DNA of 64,000 nt from Voacanga thouarsii. Its lineage: Eukaryota; Streptophyta; Magnoliopsida; Gentianales; Apocynaceae. Made by a program: the position numbers and the translations under genes. The notes beneath the pieces are model-generated. The model worked only from the letters and a program-made list of their open reading frames with translations, searched no databases and was not told the origin of the DNA. This document shows, piece after piece, positions 43,729 to 54,562 of this stretch. The stretch lies in the NCBI GenBank assembly GCA_026120185.1, contig JANUWF010001110.1, positions 2,643,001 through 2,707,000 on the forward strand. The letters run 5' to 3'. Every line of letters starts with the position of its first letter. The stretch's first letter is position 1.

Positions 43729-45395
43729 ACTCTTTGTTTGTCCTCAAGCAAAGTATCAAGAACAAGTAGGCAAACACAAGGTTTTATCAATCACTCAATC
43801 AATTTCAAAACAATATCTTTAACGCTTTCTTCATTCAAGAACATAAAATACATGCTACTATATCTTTCACAACCAATGCAAGACTTGTGTTAGTGATAAA
43901 TGACTTAGTAGAACCATCACAATACTTAACAATATTCTCAAACCATTGGAAAGAATTTAGTTTAAAAAGAATATGCATTCCATAGGCTTACTCTTTGTAC
44001 ACTCTCTCCACTAATCCGAGACATATCATGGTTCTACTTAGATCAAGTAGGACTTTTAAGCTTGTAATGTAAGGCTAAAGGCTTATAATGTAGCTTATCA
44101 AACGAAGGATATAGGAAAATCAAAAATCAAAGAAAAACTGAGAGTTAGAAAGAGAAGGATAAACAAAATAAATCAATAATTCCCAACTCTTCTTGCTCTC
44201 CTATTCCAAGAATCAATCAAACCATAACCTTATTCAGCAATTCCAGCTCCACTCAAGTAAATCCTGCATTTTTTTCTCTTCTTTTTTTCTTTTTTTTTTC
44301 ATCAACTCTTTTTTTACAAGAACACTCAAATTTCCAGTAATGGTGTCAAGATTTAAGATGAACGTAATTTGTACAGTTCAATCACCATTCCTTTTGTGAT
44401 CTTTTCTTTTCTTCTTCACTCACTTATCTTTTCCTTCACTGCTCTCTTGTTTTCACTGCTGCTGTTGTTATTTTTCCGTTCTCAATTTCTTTCTTTCCAT
44501 TTTTTCTAGCTGTTTTTCCTTTATTATTTTTTCCCCAATCCCTCTATTCTTTTTCGTCACTTTCTTTGCTTCCTTTCCTCTTTTCAGCTCAACTAATTAT
44601 TGATCCATGACTGAAAGTAACAAGTCAAGCTCTTTATCCCAACTTTCTTCCTTAAAATTTTCTTACATATACTTTCATCCATCAAGAGCATAAAGATTTG
44701 AAAAATCATTCAAACTCTCATAAACAAGTAATGGACGAAATATTGTGACGGGTTTTAATGAAAGAAATCAACAATTTGGGCTCTAAATCGGTACTAGGGA
44801 TAATGTGACAATAGGTAGGCTCGAAAAGCTCAAACTATCCAAAGAAGGCTTATTACCGTCATCCCTAAGTTAAATCATGACTGTCTTTCTTATTTCGCCT
44901 TGAGTGGTATTCAAGTAAGTTCTAGAATGCTCCATAAATTTTAGTAGAAAAACAGGTTTAAGAACAATGCAAAGCATTAGATCAAGAACTACTTTGTCTA
45001 AGTGAGTGCAAAAAGTCATGCATAAGCTATAAATAATATAGAACATATGCTCTATATGTATAGAAGACTTGTCAACCAAATCACTCCCCCACACTGAAAC
45101 TGGACATTGTCCTCAATAGCCAAATAAATATAACAAGGAATAACCAAGGCCAATGGACCAAATATATAAAGGAGAAGAGATAAGAAAAATAAAATTCCAT
45201 TTGGTTGGCATTGTGCTGTACAAGATCTGAATACTTTTGAAGAATGAGGCATTGCAAAGTACCTAAAAAGAAAAAATACAAAATAGCACACCAAAGCATA
45301 AAAACTAGAAAAAAAAAATAAAGCAAAAACAAAAGAAAGAAAATAGTACAAATAAAGAAAACCAAAAACTAACTAGACAAAACATTAAAAGAGAA
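43729..45395 (-). other. G3 non-coding 3' region with a second PPT-like block
   Basis: No gene; the hydrophobic frames at 45052-45365 and 44193-44399 come from homopolymer-rich DNA. Sense block at 45117-45082: ATTGAGGACAATGTCCAG, then TTTCAGTGTGGGGGAGTG, a near copy of the PPT but about 1.37 kb upstream of the LTR. Confidence 0.75.
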
Positions 45396-45399
45396 AGGA

Positions 45400-46665
45400 A
45401 AAGAAAAAAGAGGGAACGAGAAAATGTAGATGAGTATCATTAGTCCTCCTCATCATCATCATCCTCATCATCAGCAGCTGGTGTAGGGGTACTCGCACCA
45501 CCATGTGGCCCCAAAGAATGCTGTCGCAACTCGGCCAACTGCTGCTCCATAGTGGCTTGCCATCTCGCCATGTCATCCATAGTACCCTGCAAGCGTAGGA
45601 GCACCTTCATTTGCTGATCGAGTCACCCCAGTACGATAGTCTCAAAGTCAGTCCAGGCATAGGGCTAAGAACTACTAGCTCGTGCACGTGCTGGAGGTGG
45701 TGGTTGCTCTTCCTCTACTGTGGGTGGACTAACCTGCCTGAGATGATTGACCTCGAAGGGAGTTAGGCACTTCTTCAACTCCTGGCTGTACTTGTACCCG
45801 CAACTCATAAGAGTTTGCTTAGTGACCATATCATGCTCAGTGGTAGCCTCCATGAGTTCTTCTTCAAGACTTACACCAAAGGCTTTTAGAATCTTCATTA
45901 TAACCAAGGGAAAAATAAAGGCTTTTGTGGAGAGACGGTGATGAACAACTTCCTGAATAGATTGGATAATTAAGGGTGCAAGAGGGATAGGTAATGTGTT
46001 CATTATCTGATGCAAAATATAAGTGTCAATAAGCCTAGTTTTATTGAAACCACTAGCACGGGGTACAACATTGAACCCAAACATGTAGACTAGAGCTCGA
46101 AAGTTAGTTGCTAGATCATTGTTTGAATAGAAACTATTAGCTTGAAAGGCATTGTACCTATGTAATCCTAGGGTATCTCTAGTCCCTCTAACACCCCAAT
46201 TCGGGTCAGAAAGAATCTTTTGATTATTCACATCAATCCCTTGCCATGTATATCGTAAAAAACCTAGAGGAGGTTAGCTAATTGGTTTTGAGTGATGACA
46301 ATGGGAACTCCTTTCACTCTTGTTTCAATATGTGGAAGATGTTTATTGGCCTTATCCGTTATATTAGCATAGAATTCCTTCATAAGCACGGGACAATATT
46401 TCCTTTTCAATTGTACTATCGACCCCCATCCTAGCCTTCTAAACTTCATGCCCAATTTGAGTGCACGGTCTAAGGTGGGTGAGAAAGTACGCTCGATAAT
46501 AATCTTATTAGATGCTCTCCTACTATACCATTCCTCATAAGATGCATCAATAAAGTCAGTAGGTCGAAGGAACAAAGGATCAACAGAAGAAGGGGTTGAG
46601 GATGATGAAGTTCTCACCCTTTTAGAAGACTGACCCCTTGTTCTAGACATGGTCAAGTAAGGAAT
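45400..46665 (-). pseudogene. G3 second ORF, plant-transposon-protein-like, one frameshift
   Basis: Probable start MSRTRGQSSKRVRTSSSSTP (about 46650), reading through VDPLFLRPTDFIDASYEEWY, SNKIIIERTFSP, LGWGSIVQLKRKY and VKGVPIVITQNQLANLL to a stop at 46264. A frame change follows, then 46231-45665: NNDLATNFRALVYMFGFNVV, HQIMNTLPIPLAPLIIQSIQ, TKAFIFPLVIMKILKAFGVS, CGYKYSQELKKCL and a Pro-rich end PTVEEEQPPPPARARASSS. Roughly 330-420 residues if whole. It matches G1's second ORF block for block. No catalytic motif, signal peptide or clear membrane segment is visible. The family suggestion (putative plant transposon protein) is from memory. Confidence 0.75.
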
Positions 46666-46701
46666 GGGGGGAAATAGGAAGAGAGAACAATTGAGCTCCA
46701 A

Positions 46702-47715
46702 TACCTTAAAACAGGGCCACTACCCTTTCAAAGATATTCCTCCCATCTCAGGCAACCCTCTACCAGTCTCACAATCCACAACACCCCAACTCCTTTAATA
46801 TATATCACCTCCAATCAATTCAATCAATCACAACCTGCAATAATACATGTAAAGTTCCCTGTGAAGCATAAACGTGTGGAATATTGTTAATGCATGCAAA
46901 TGATTATGTTAATAAAAGCATTATCATGGCATTAAACAACAATTCAAGTTTCATAGATAGTCATTATGCAATCATCATCAATAGCCATACTTCTAATCTT
47001 AACTATATGCACGAAGCCCCTAATAATCATATGCATGGATCAAGCATGAAAGAACCATTAACTCCTAATCTAGTCCAACTCATGAAGCTCAAGGAGTAAT
47101 GCACAATTTAATTATAGCAGACATAATTCCCAATTTTCAGCCAAAACTGTCCCTAGAAGTAGAAAAAAATCATCTCCATCATTTTAACCGTAGGAATGAA
47201 ATAAAAATCATACATTTTTATGGTCTTATATGCATGGGCAAGCAAAAGATGCAAGCTTTTTGTAGAAATCTAAGCTCTTTTCTTGTGGATTGAATATGAT
47301 GGTGTTATAAAAAATTGAAGATGTTGAGGTTTTTCATCCGTAGGATCATCAAAAGAGAAGTCAATAGATGTTATAGAAGTGTTTAGGAATTGAAAAATCA
47401 AATTTTGGGCAGTGGGGGATGTGAAGCCGGTGCGGGCTTGAGAGAATTTGAGAGGGAGATTAAAGAATTTGAAGAAAAGGTGACCAAAATGGCCCTTATA
47501 TCGTGCTTCACCTGACAGGAACTGACGCCGGTCTGAGGTCTTGGAGCCGATGCCGGCTTGGTTCTGTCCGGGTTTCTCTTTTTTTTTTTTTTAATTAAAG
47601 TGCAGAAAACACAACCATGCTGAATAATGCACTTGAATTAAAAAGTAATTGAAACGACATGAATAAAAATTGTCTCAATCATGAAAACTTGAAAGTAAAG
47701 AAAAGTAAAACTGCT
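46702..47715 (-). other. G3 non-coding stretch between gag and second ORF
   Basis: About 1 kb without a supported gene. This is where pol would be in an autonomous element. A GC-rich island at 47500-47575 holds GACGCCGGTC, GAGCCGATGCCGGC and GTCCGGG, next to a T run. The island equals that of G1 in relative position. Confidence 0.7.
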
Positions 47716-49089
47716 TCAATGTTTCCCACGACTATGATCCCGTGGATTTTCCTCAGTATTCTCCGATAATGTCCCTGCTTGACGATCTCCTAAAAGTTTG
47801 GCTAGTTGGCCAATTTGGTTCTCCAAATTGCACATGGAAGCCTCTAAGTTCCTTGTTGTTGCATCGACTCCTTGAAACTTAGTCTCTGTGATACTTACCA
47901 ATTGGCCAATTAACTCTTCTAATGGTTATTTTGGAGGTGCTGCAGTATTAGTCATGGGGTTTTAGTTCCTTTGATTTCCTCCAAAATTGAAAGACTCTTG
48001 CCTAGGTTGATTCCTATTACTCCAAGAGAAATTAGGGTTATTTCGCCAACTAGGATTATAGGTAGAGTTATAAGGATTGTTACCTAGCCGGACATTACCT
48101 GCAAAGGCTGCTTGTTCCAACGTTTCTTAGAGTGACCCCATATTTTAGCATTCATGATTAGGGTGTCCTTCTCCATAGAAATCACAACTCACGTTTAAAA
48201 CCTGGTCTTGAGACATCACCATCTGTTCCATCTTTTAGGTTAAGGCATCCACCTTAGCCTCTACTGCTGCCACAGCATCCACTTTGTGTATTCCTTGCAC
48301 ACGAGCTCTAGACCTTGCACTTCCCCACGAATAGTTATTAGAAGCCAAATTTTCAATAAGCTCAAATACCTGTTCTAGGGTCTTATGATTGATGGAATCC
48401 CCTGCAAAAGAGTCCACCACTTGCCGTGTTGCGAACGTGAGGCCATTAAAAAATATAAGCATCTGCATTCCCAGCTCAAATCCGTGGTGTGGGCATTTTC
48501 TTAACATCTCCTTAAATCTCTCCCAACTTTCATATAAAGGCTCAGAATCTAATTGTTGGAAGGCAAAGATTTCATTCCAAAGTTTGGTTGTCCTAGCTGG
48601 AGGAAAATATTTGGCCAAAAACTTTTCAGCTAGGGCATTTCAAGTTGTGATGGAACTTGTAGGTAAAGACTTTAACCAAGATTTAACTTTATCTCTCAAG
48701 GAAAAAGGAAAAAGTCTTAACTTTATGACATCCTCCGAAACACCATTCATTTTGAAAGTATAACAAATCTCAAGAAAACTAGCTAAGTGAGCATTGGGAT
48801 CTTCTTCAGGTAGCCTGTCAAATTGAACTATATTTTGCACCATTTGGATAATGCTGAGCTTTATTTTGAAATTATTTGTATCTATCCTAGGTCTAGTGAT
48901 ACACAAGCCTGTGCTTGAGATTGCGGGTTTTACAAAGTCATCCATAACCCTCATATCATTCCCAGCATTGTTTTGAGCACCATCCATCTCGATGATTAAG
49001 TTCCTTTGAATTGTCTGGTGAATTTTTTATAGTGTCCTTTCAATTTCAGGATCAAAATCGACTATCTCGCCTTCAGATTTTTGGGTCAT
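47716..49089 (-). pseudogene. G3 gag, nearly complete
   Basis: Starts MTQKSEGEIVDFDPEIERTL near 49089. The core (48987-48640) has VQFDRLPEEDPNAHLASFLE, KMNGVSEDVIKLRLFPFSLR and SWLKSLPTSSITT. After one stop, 48618-48235 continues MAKYFPPARTTKLWNEIFAF, QQLDSEPLYESWERFKEMLR, FFNGLTFATRQVVDSFAGDS and LEQVFELIENLASNNYSWGS. A knuckle-like CDFYGEGHPNHEC lacks its second Cys. The end (47901-47716) has CNLENQIGQLAKLLGDRQAG and NPRDHSRGKH, then a stop at the usual gag/protease junction. Four or five in-frame stops, mostly TAG. Confidence 0.92.
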
Positions 49090-49334
49090 GTACCAAGGAT
49101 AACACCTAAGAAAACAAGAAGTAAGTTAGATAACAGAATTAATGATAAAAACGAACTTAAAAGCAAATTACAAAGTTAGTAGGTTAGGTTAGGGTACAAT
49201 GGTGTACAAGAATATATGAAATACACAAAATAGCACCTTTTTTGCAGAAAGAACAATTATACATAATTTATATATTTACATATTCACATATTCACATGGT
49301 TAAATCAACAAAATCTAAGCTTTCATGCTATTGT

Positions 49335-49352
49335 TCCCCGGCAACGGCGCCA
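49335..49352 (-). promoter_or_regulatory. G3 primer-binding site, perfect tRNA-Asp complement
   Basis: Sense TGGCGCCGTTGCCGGGGA, all 18 bases complementary to the 3' end of plant tRNA-Asp, 6 bases after the 5' LTR. Confidence 0.95.
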
Positions 49353-49358
49353 AAAACT

Positions 49359-50858
49359 TGATGTGTCTTGATTTGGATATAAAAATCATACAAAAACTAA
49401 GCACATTCCCAATCAAGTTTAAATTAAAATGTTCAACCCAAATGACATATATGAGTAAGCGTACTCATCATTAACCGAGCATAGGGTTCAAACGAGTATT
49501 GATCCTCAAGGAACAAGTAGACATTAATTACATTTTTTTCATTGTTTAACCGACTCAATAAATAGAAAAAGAAATAAAATAAAATAAAAATATATGCATG
49601 TCAATGATGGAAAATTATGTAACTCAAGCCATTGGTTAGACAACCAAAATCTTAAAGTATCCAATCTTTATCACAACCAATTATTCCATTGGCATCATGA
49701 AGGATTAAAATAGACTCACTTCGTTTCCAATCCATGAATCCATATCTTCTAGGTAACTTAGCATCACATTCCTGTCTTAACTAGTCTTACCCAAAAGATG
49801 TATTAAACACACTCCTTTGATTAAATTTCCATTCCTAGCAAACTTAAACATGAAATTAACCAATGAATCCATTCCTAACAAACATCAATTAACCTTTAAT
49901 TACCTTATTCTTAGCAATTAACCTCTTTTCCAAATAAGTTAAGAGACAACAAATATGAAATCAATAAATTGAAACCACCATCAACCCCTTTTCCAAGCAA
50001 GTCAATAGAACTTAACAATCAACCAATCTCGTAATCAATCTAAGTAATTAAATACCAAGAAGAACAACCAATTAATCAAAGAGATCAAATATCTCTAAAT
50101 ATTATGAATCTCTAAAATAATGCTAAATTACAACAAAGCAATTAACATATCATTATTCAAGAAAAAGAAAACAAAGTAAAAGAAAGCACTCATAGACAAG
50201 CCTCGTTCTTTTTCCTTGAAGACCTTCTTGCACAACCTTCCTTGAACTTAAAGAATTCCTTATTTGATTGAGTTATTTTCTATGATGATCAATGAATTTT
50301 CACCCTTTTTCCTTGTGTTTTTCATCTATTCATAGGCTTAGGAAGTGCCTAAACTCGTAGGTACAGTGTTCTTGGCCGAGTAGAAGTTGGAAGATACTAG
50401 AACTCCACAGATTACCAAAAACCGCGTAGAAAAAATCAAGCACTGCCATATCTTCAGCGCACAGCCGAGGCCAGTTGTGTTCTGCTTCTCTACTTGTTCG
50501 CCGATTTTTCTCCGAATTTTGCACCATGAAGACCAGAATGCAACCAGCACCGCCTTGATTCTTAGAGCCGGCGTCGGTTCCCCTCTGTTTTGCTCTGTTT
50601 TAACTATTTTTCATCGCTTCGAAGTTCATTTTAACAGTGCATGGCCAGCACCGATTCTAGAGCCCTAGCCGACGCCGCCTCTCCTCTATTTTGCGACATT
50701 TTTGTTTCGTTTTACCCTAAAAATCTGTAATAATGAATAAAATACCTTTCCAATGATAAAAACTCAAATATAAAGGAATATGATTAGTTATTGAGCAAAA
50801 TGTATCACAAAAGAACCTCAAATAACTAGGAAAAACATAACTAATTTAGCCCCTATCA
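49359..50858 (-). repeat. G3 5' LTR
   Basis: 1500 bp, sense TGATAGGGGCTAAATTAG ... AAGACACATCA, collinear with 42190-43713 with scattered substitutions and small gaps. GC-rich U3 repeats at 50445-50700. The small ORFs on both strands here are shadows. Confidence 0.95.
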
Positions 50859-51005
50859 GTCAGTTTTCCTAAAAGTCAAATTAATTATATTAAAGATAAT
50901 AGTGATAGGGTTAACTATTATTGGATTTAATATGAGGATAAAGTGCACAAATTATTTTTGTTTTTCCACAAATTGAGATTTTTTTTATTTTTCATTTTTT
51001 CAAAA

Positions 51006-51780
51006 ATGGTTGATGGAGGTTCTGTTAGTCCTTTGGCATTTATTCTCCTAGAGAATAAGTTACCGGTTCCAAATTATATGGACCAGAAAAGAAACTTGGC
51101 CATAATACTCACTGCCGAGGAGTATAAGTATGTCCTGTACGAAACCTGCCCTGCTATCGGGGAAGGTTCCATCGTTAATGAGTGCAATGCTAAGAATGCA
51201 TGGAAGAAGGCCAACGAGATGGCTTATTGCTACATGTTAGTCTCTATGTCAATGTGCTCCAATCCAAACACGAGCACATGGCTATTGCATATGACATTAG
51301 CTAGTCATTAGCCACAATGTTCACTGATAAGAGCCGGCTTGTAAAGCAGGATGTTCTTAGGATGATCATAAATTCTAAGATGGCTGAGGGAGCATCAGTC
51401 AGAGTACATATGCTCAAAGTAATTGTTGCTTTCGAGAAAGCGAAAGTCTTCGGAGCTGTTATTGACCCCCGAGAGCTAAGTGGGCATGGTTCTCGAATCT
51501 CTATCAGGCTCTTTTACTTAGTTCAAGTTAAATAACATGAACAAGTTAAACATGAGTTTAACTGAGTTAGTGAAAGAGCTTCAAGTAGTGGAGAAGGTGA
51601 TGAAGCCACAGTCCAAGGCTATGATTGCTATGGCTTCTTCTTCCAAAACTGGACCCAAGCCTAATAAGTTCAAAAAGAAGAAAAGAAATGTAGTAGCCCA
51701 GTCCAAGAACCTGCCCAACAAGCCAAAGGCCAAGTGCGGGTAGAAGGGATACTAGAAAAAGGAGCGTCCAGAGCTTCAGG
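51006..51780 (+). pseudogene. A gag, frameshifted
   Basis: Begins MVDGGSVSPLAFILLENKLP, then VPNYMDQKRNLAIILTAEEY, AKNAWKKANEMAYCYMLVSM. After a frameshift: MFTDKSRLVKQDVLRMIINS, KMAEGASVRVHMLKVIVAFE; after another: MNKLNMSLTELVKELQVVEK and a Lys-rich tail. The zinc knuckle at 51730-51775 is ruined: its first Cys, His and last Cys are lost, and two codons are TAG. The conserved DWKRN has become DQKRN. The upstream leader piece 50864-51005 joins it to 42189 across G3. Confidence 0.88.
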
Positions 51781-52999
51781 CCAAGAAAAACCCTATAGGT
51801 ATTGTTCTCTATCTAGAGTTAGTTTCAATAGTTAGATCAACTTCCATTTGGATTGTTGATTCTGGAGCCACTAATCATATTTGTAACTCCTTACAATGGT
51901 TTAGGAAGATAAAAAGACTCCAGAAAGGCGAGCATAGACTACGAGCAGGAAAAAGAGCACAACTATGGGCCCTTACAGTGGGAGAATTGGATCTTGTTTT
52001 TTTTTTTTTTATTGTAATAGAGTAGTTATTTTGAAGGATATTTCATATGTACCTATATTTACACAGAATTTGGTTTCAGTTGCAAAACTTATAAATCAGG
52101 GATATTCTGCTTCTTTCCATTCTGGTATTACTATTAATAGAAATGGAAAAGTTCTTTATTCTGGTCATATGTATGGAAACTTATTCTTCTTAAATCCTAC
52201 AAATAATCAAATAAATAATGTTCAATCTGAACCTTTAAATTGGACGAGAGAGACCAATGTTAATGACTCATATCTTTAGCTTCTAAGGTTGGGTCATATT
52301 AACTCAACCAGGATTCAGAGGTTAATCCATGATGGGCCTTTAGGCTCATTAAGATTGGAAAGTTGGCCTTAGTGTGAATCCTGCCTTATTGAAAAAATGA
52401 CCAAAAGGTCATTCACCCAATAGGATGATAGAGCCAAAGAGATATTGGGTCTTGTTCACACTGATATGTGTAGTCCTTTGTCTACGCTAGCTTGAGGAGG
52501 TTTTTAGTACTTCATCACTTTCACGGATGATTGTACAAGGTTTAGTTACGTCTACTTGATGAGGTGTAAGTATGACTCTTTTAACAAGTTCAAAAAGTTT
52601 AAGGCTGAAATGGAGTGTCAGACAGGTAAACTGATCAAAACCTTACGATTGGATCGTGGTGGAGAGTACCTCCTCGGTGAATTCAAGAATTACATCGTAC
52701 ATCATGGGCTAGTATCCCAACTCTCTGCATCGGGGACACCCCAGCTGAATGGAGTAGCTGAGAGAAGTAATAGGACATTGATGGAAATGGTCAGATGAAT
52801 GATATCTCATGCTAATCTTCTAGTTTCTTTTTAAGGATATGCCCTAGAAATAGCGGCATACATTCTGAATTTAGTGCCTTCCAAGTCAATTCCTAGGATG
52901 CCCAATGAGATGTGGACTGGGCGTAAGCCAAGTCTGAATTATCTCAGGATATAGGGCTGTTCAACTTATGTACTGATCAAGGAAGATAAGTTAGAACCA
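51781..52999 (+). pseudogene. A protease and integrase, broken
   Basis: Protease site IWIVDSGATNHICNS with its catalytic Asp intact. Then ILKDISYVPIFTQNLVSVAK, the pre-integrase region NDSYL*LLRLGHINSTRIQR, HTDMCSPLSTLA, GGF*YFITFTDDCTRFSYVY, KLIKTLRLDRGGEYLLGEFK and TPQLNGVAERSNRTLMEMVR. All three integrase acidic residues are present. About eight in-frame stops occur, mainly TAG where the Y or W copy has Trp or Gln. A 12-base T run near 51997 adds a length change. Confidence 0.88.
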
Positions 53000-54562
53000 A
53001 GATTGAGGTTATGCTATTTTGTTGGGTATCCAAAAGGGACAAAAGGAGGTTACTTTTATCATCCCAATGAACAGAAAGTACGGGTAAGTACTAATGCTAG
53101 ATACTTAAAGGATGATCAAAGTACTTCCACTAAAAGTTCAATGAGGTTGGAACTCGAGAAGAAGTTATCTTCGGAATCAACTCCTTCAGACCCAATTGTA
53201 GAACAAGAAGAGGCACAACCTCAAGAACCTGTACAAATAAAGCCGCGTTGTAGTGGGAGGGTATCTAGGGTTCCAGAAAGATGGACTGGAGAGGATTTTG
53301 ATCTGGTCTCTGACCATAAGGAACAGGATCCCACTACATGCGAGAAGGCTATTGTTGATGCCAATGCAAATCTATGTTATGAAGCAATGAAAGTCGAGAT
53401 TAAGTTTATGTACTTCAGTCAGGTTTGGGATCTTATAGCTTCACCGGAAAGGATAAAACCTATTGGCTGTAAGTGGGTATACAAGAGGAAGATGAGAGCG
53501 GATGGGAAGGTGGAAACCTTCAATGCTAGGCTTGTGGCAAAAGGATATACTTAGAAAGAGGGAATCAACTATGAGGAAACATTTTCCCTGGTAGCCATGC
53601 TTAAGTCCATCTATATCCTTCTTGCCATTTCATTTCATTATAACTACGAGATATGGCAAATGGATATCAAGACGGTATTTTTAATGGCCATATTAGTGAA
53701 GACATCTATATGTCCCAACCGAAAGATTTTATTACTAAAGGCCAGGAATATATGATTTGCAAGCTTAAGAAGTCCATTCATAGACTCAAGCAAGCATCTG
53801 GAGCAAGGAACATTCACTTTGACTAGACTGTAAAGTCTTATAATTTCATTCAAAACGAAGATGAACCATGTGTGCATAGAAAATTAGAAGGCATAAATAT
53901 GATATTTCTTGTCCTATATATGGATGACATTCTACTTATTGGGGATGATGTAAGGACATTGTCATCTAGTAAGGTTTGGTTGTCTAATCAATTTAGTATA
54001 AAGGACTTGGAAGGAGCCAGTTATATTCTTGGGATTAAGCTTCTTGAAAATAGGAAGCAGAGAATATTAGGGTTATTCCAAGTGGCATACATTGACAAGA
54101 TGATGGCTAAGTTCAGCATGGACTTATGCAAGGGAGCTCTAATCCCTTGTAGACATAGGTTGTCATTTTGTTCAAAGTACTGTCTTAAGTCCTAAGAAGA
54201 AAAAGATAGAATGAGTAAGATTCCCTACACTTCGGTTATGGGAAGTTTCATGTACGCCATGCTATACACTAGGCCAGATATCTGCTTTGTCGTAGGCATA
54301 GTTAGCAGATATCAGTCAAACCCTAAGGAGGTTTATTGGCAAGCAGTAAAGCATATTCTCAAGTACCTCAAAGGTACGAGAGATTATATGCTGGTTTACA
54401 GGGTTGATGACTTAGTTCCTACAAGATACACAGACTCAGACTTCCAGGCAAATAAGGATAAGAGAAAATCCACTAGTAGATATGTCTTCACCTTTTCTGG
54501 AGAAGCTATTTCATGAAGGAGTATCAAGTAATCTTGCATTGTTAACTCAACTATGGAAGCAA
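53000..54562 (+). pseudogene. A integrase linker, reverse transcriptase and truncated RNase H
   Basis: 53003-53554: LCYFVGYPKGTKGGYFYHPN, an acidic/Pro linker, NLCYEAMKVEIKFMYFSQVW and CKWVYKRKMRADGKVETFNA. RT continues in other frames with NYEETFSLVAMLKSI and QMDIKT. 53872-54195 has MIFLVLYMDDILLIGDDV (YMDD in place of YVDD) and YILGIKLLENRKQRILGL. 54211-54516 has SKIPYTSVMGSFMYAMLYTR and LKYLKGTRDYMLVYRVD. RNase H ends at VNSTMEA, fused to the LTR at 54563, so its catalytic core is gone. Confidence 0.88.

Larger units (their letters stand above)
42190..50858 (-). mobile_element. G3: full-length Athila-like element with gag and second ORF but no pol
   Basis: 8669 bp, flanked by a perfect GTCAG duplication (42185-42189, 50859-50863). 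Sense order: 5' LTR (50858 to 49359), a perfect 18-base tRNA-Asp PBS, gag (49089-47716), about 1 kb non-coding, a second ORF (46665-45400), a non-coding 3' region with an internal PPT-like block, PPT, 3' LTR (43713 to 42190). Gag ends in a stop exactly where protease would begin, and no pol fragment is present. The perfect PBS, perfect duplication and long gag frame suggest it is the youngest of the three Athila-like copies. Confidence 0.95.

Noticed and set aside
53644..53877. Minus-strand 77-codon ORF in A RT
   Set aside because: Exact shadow of the plus-strand copia RT.
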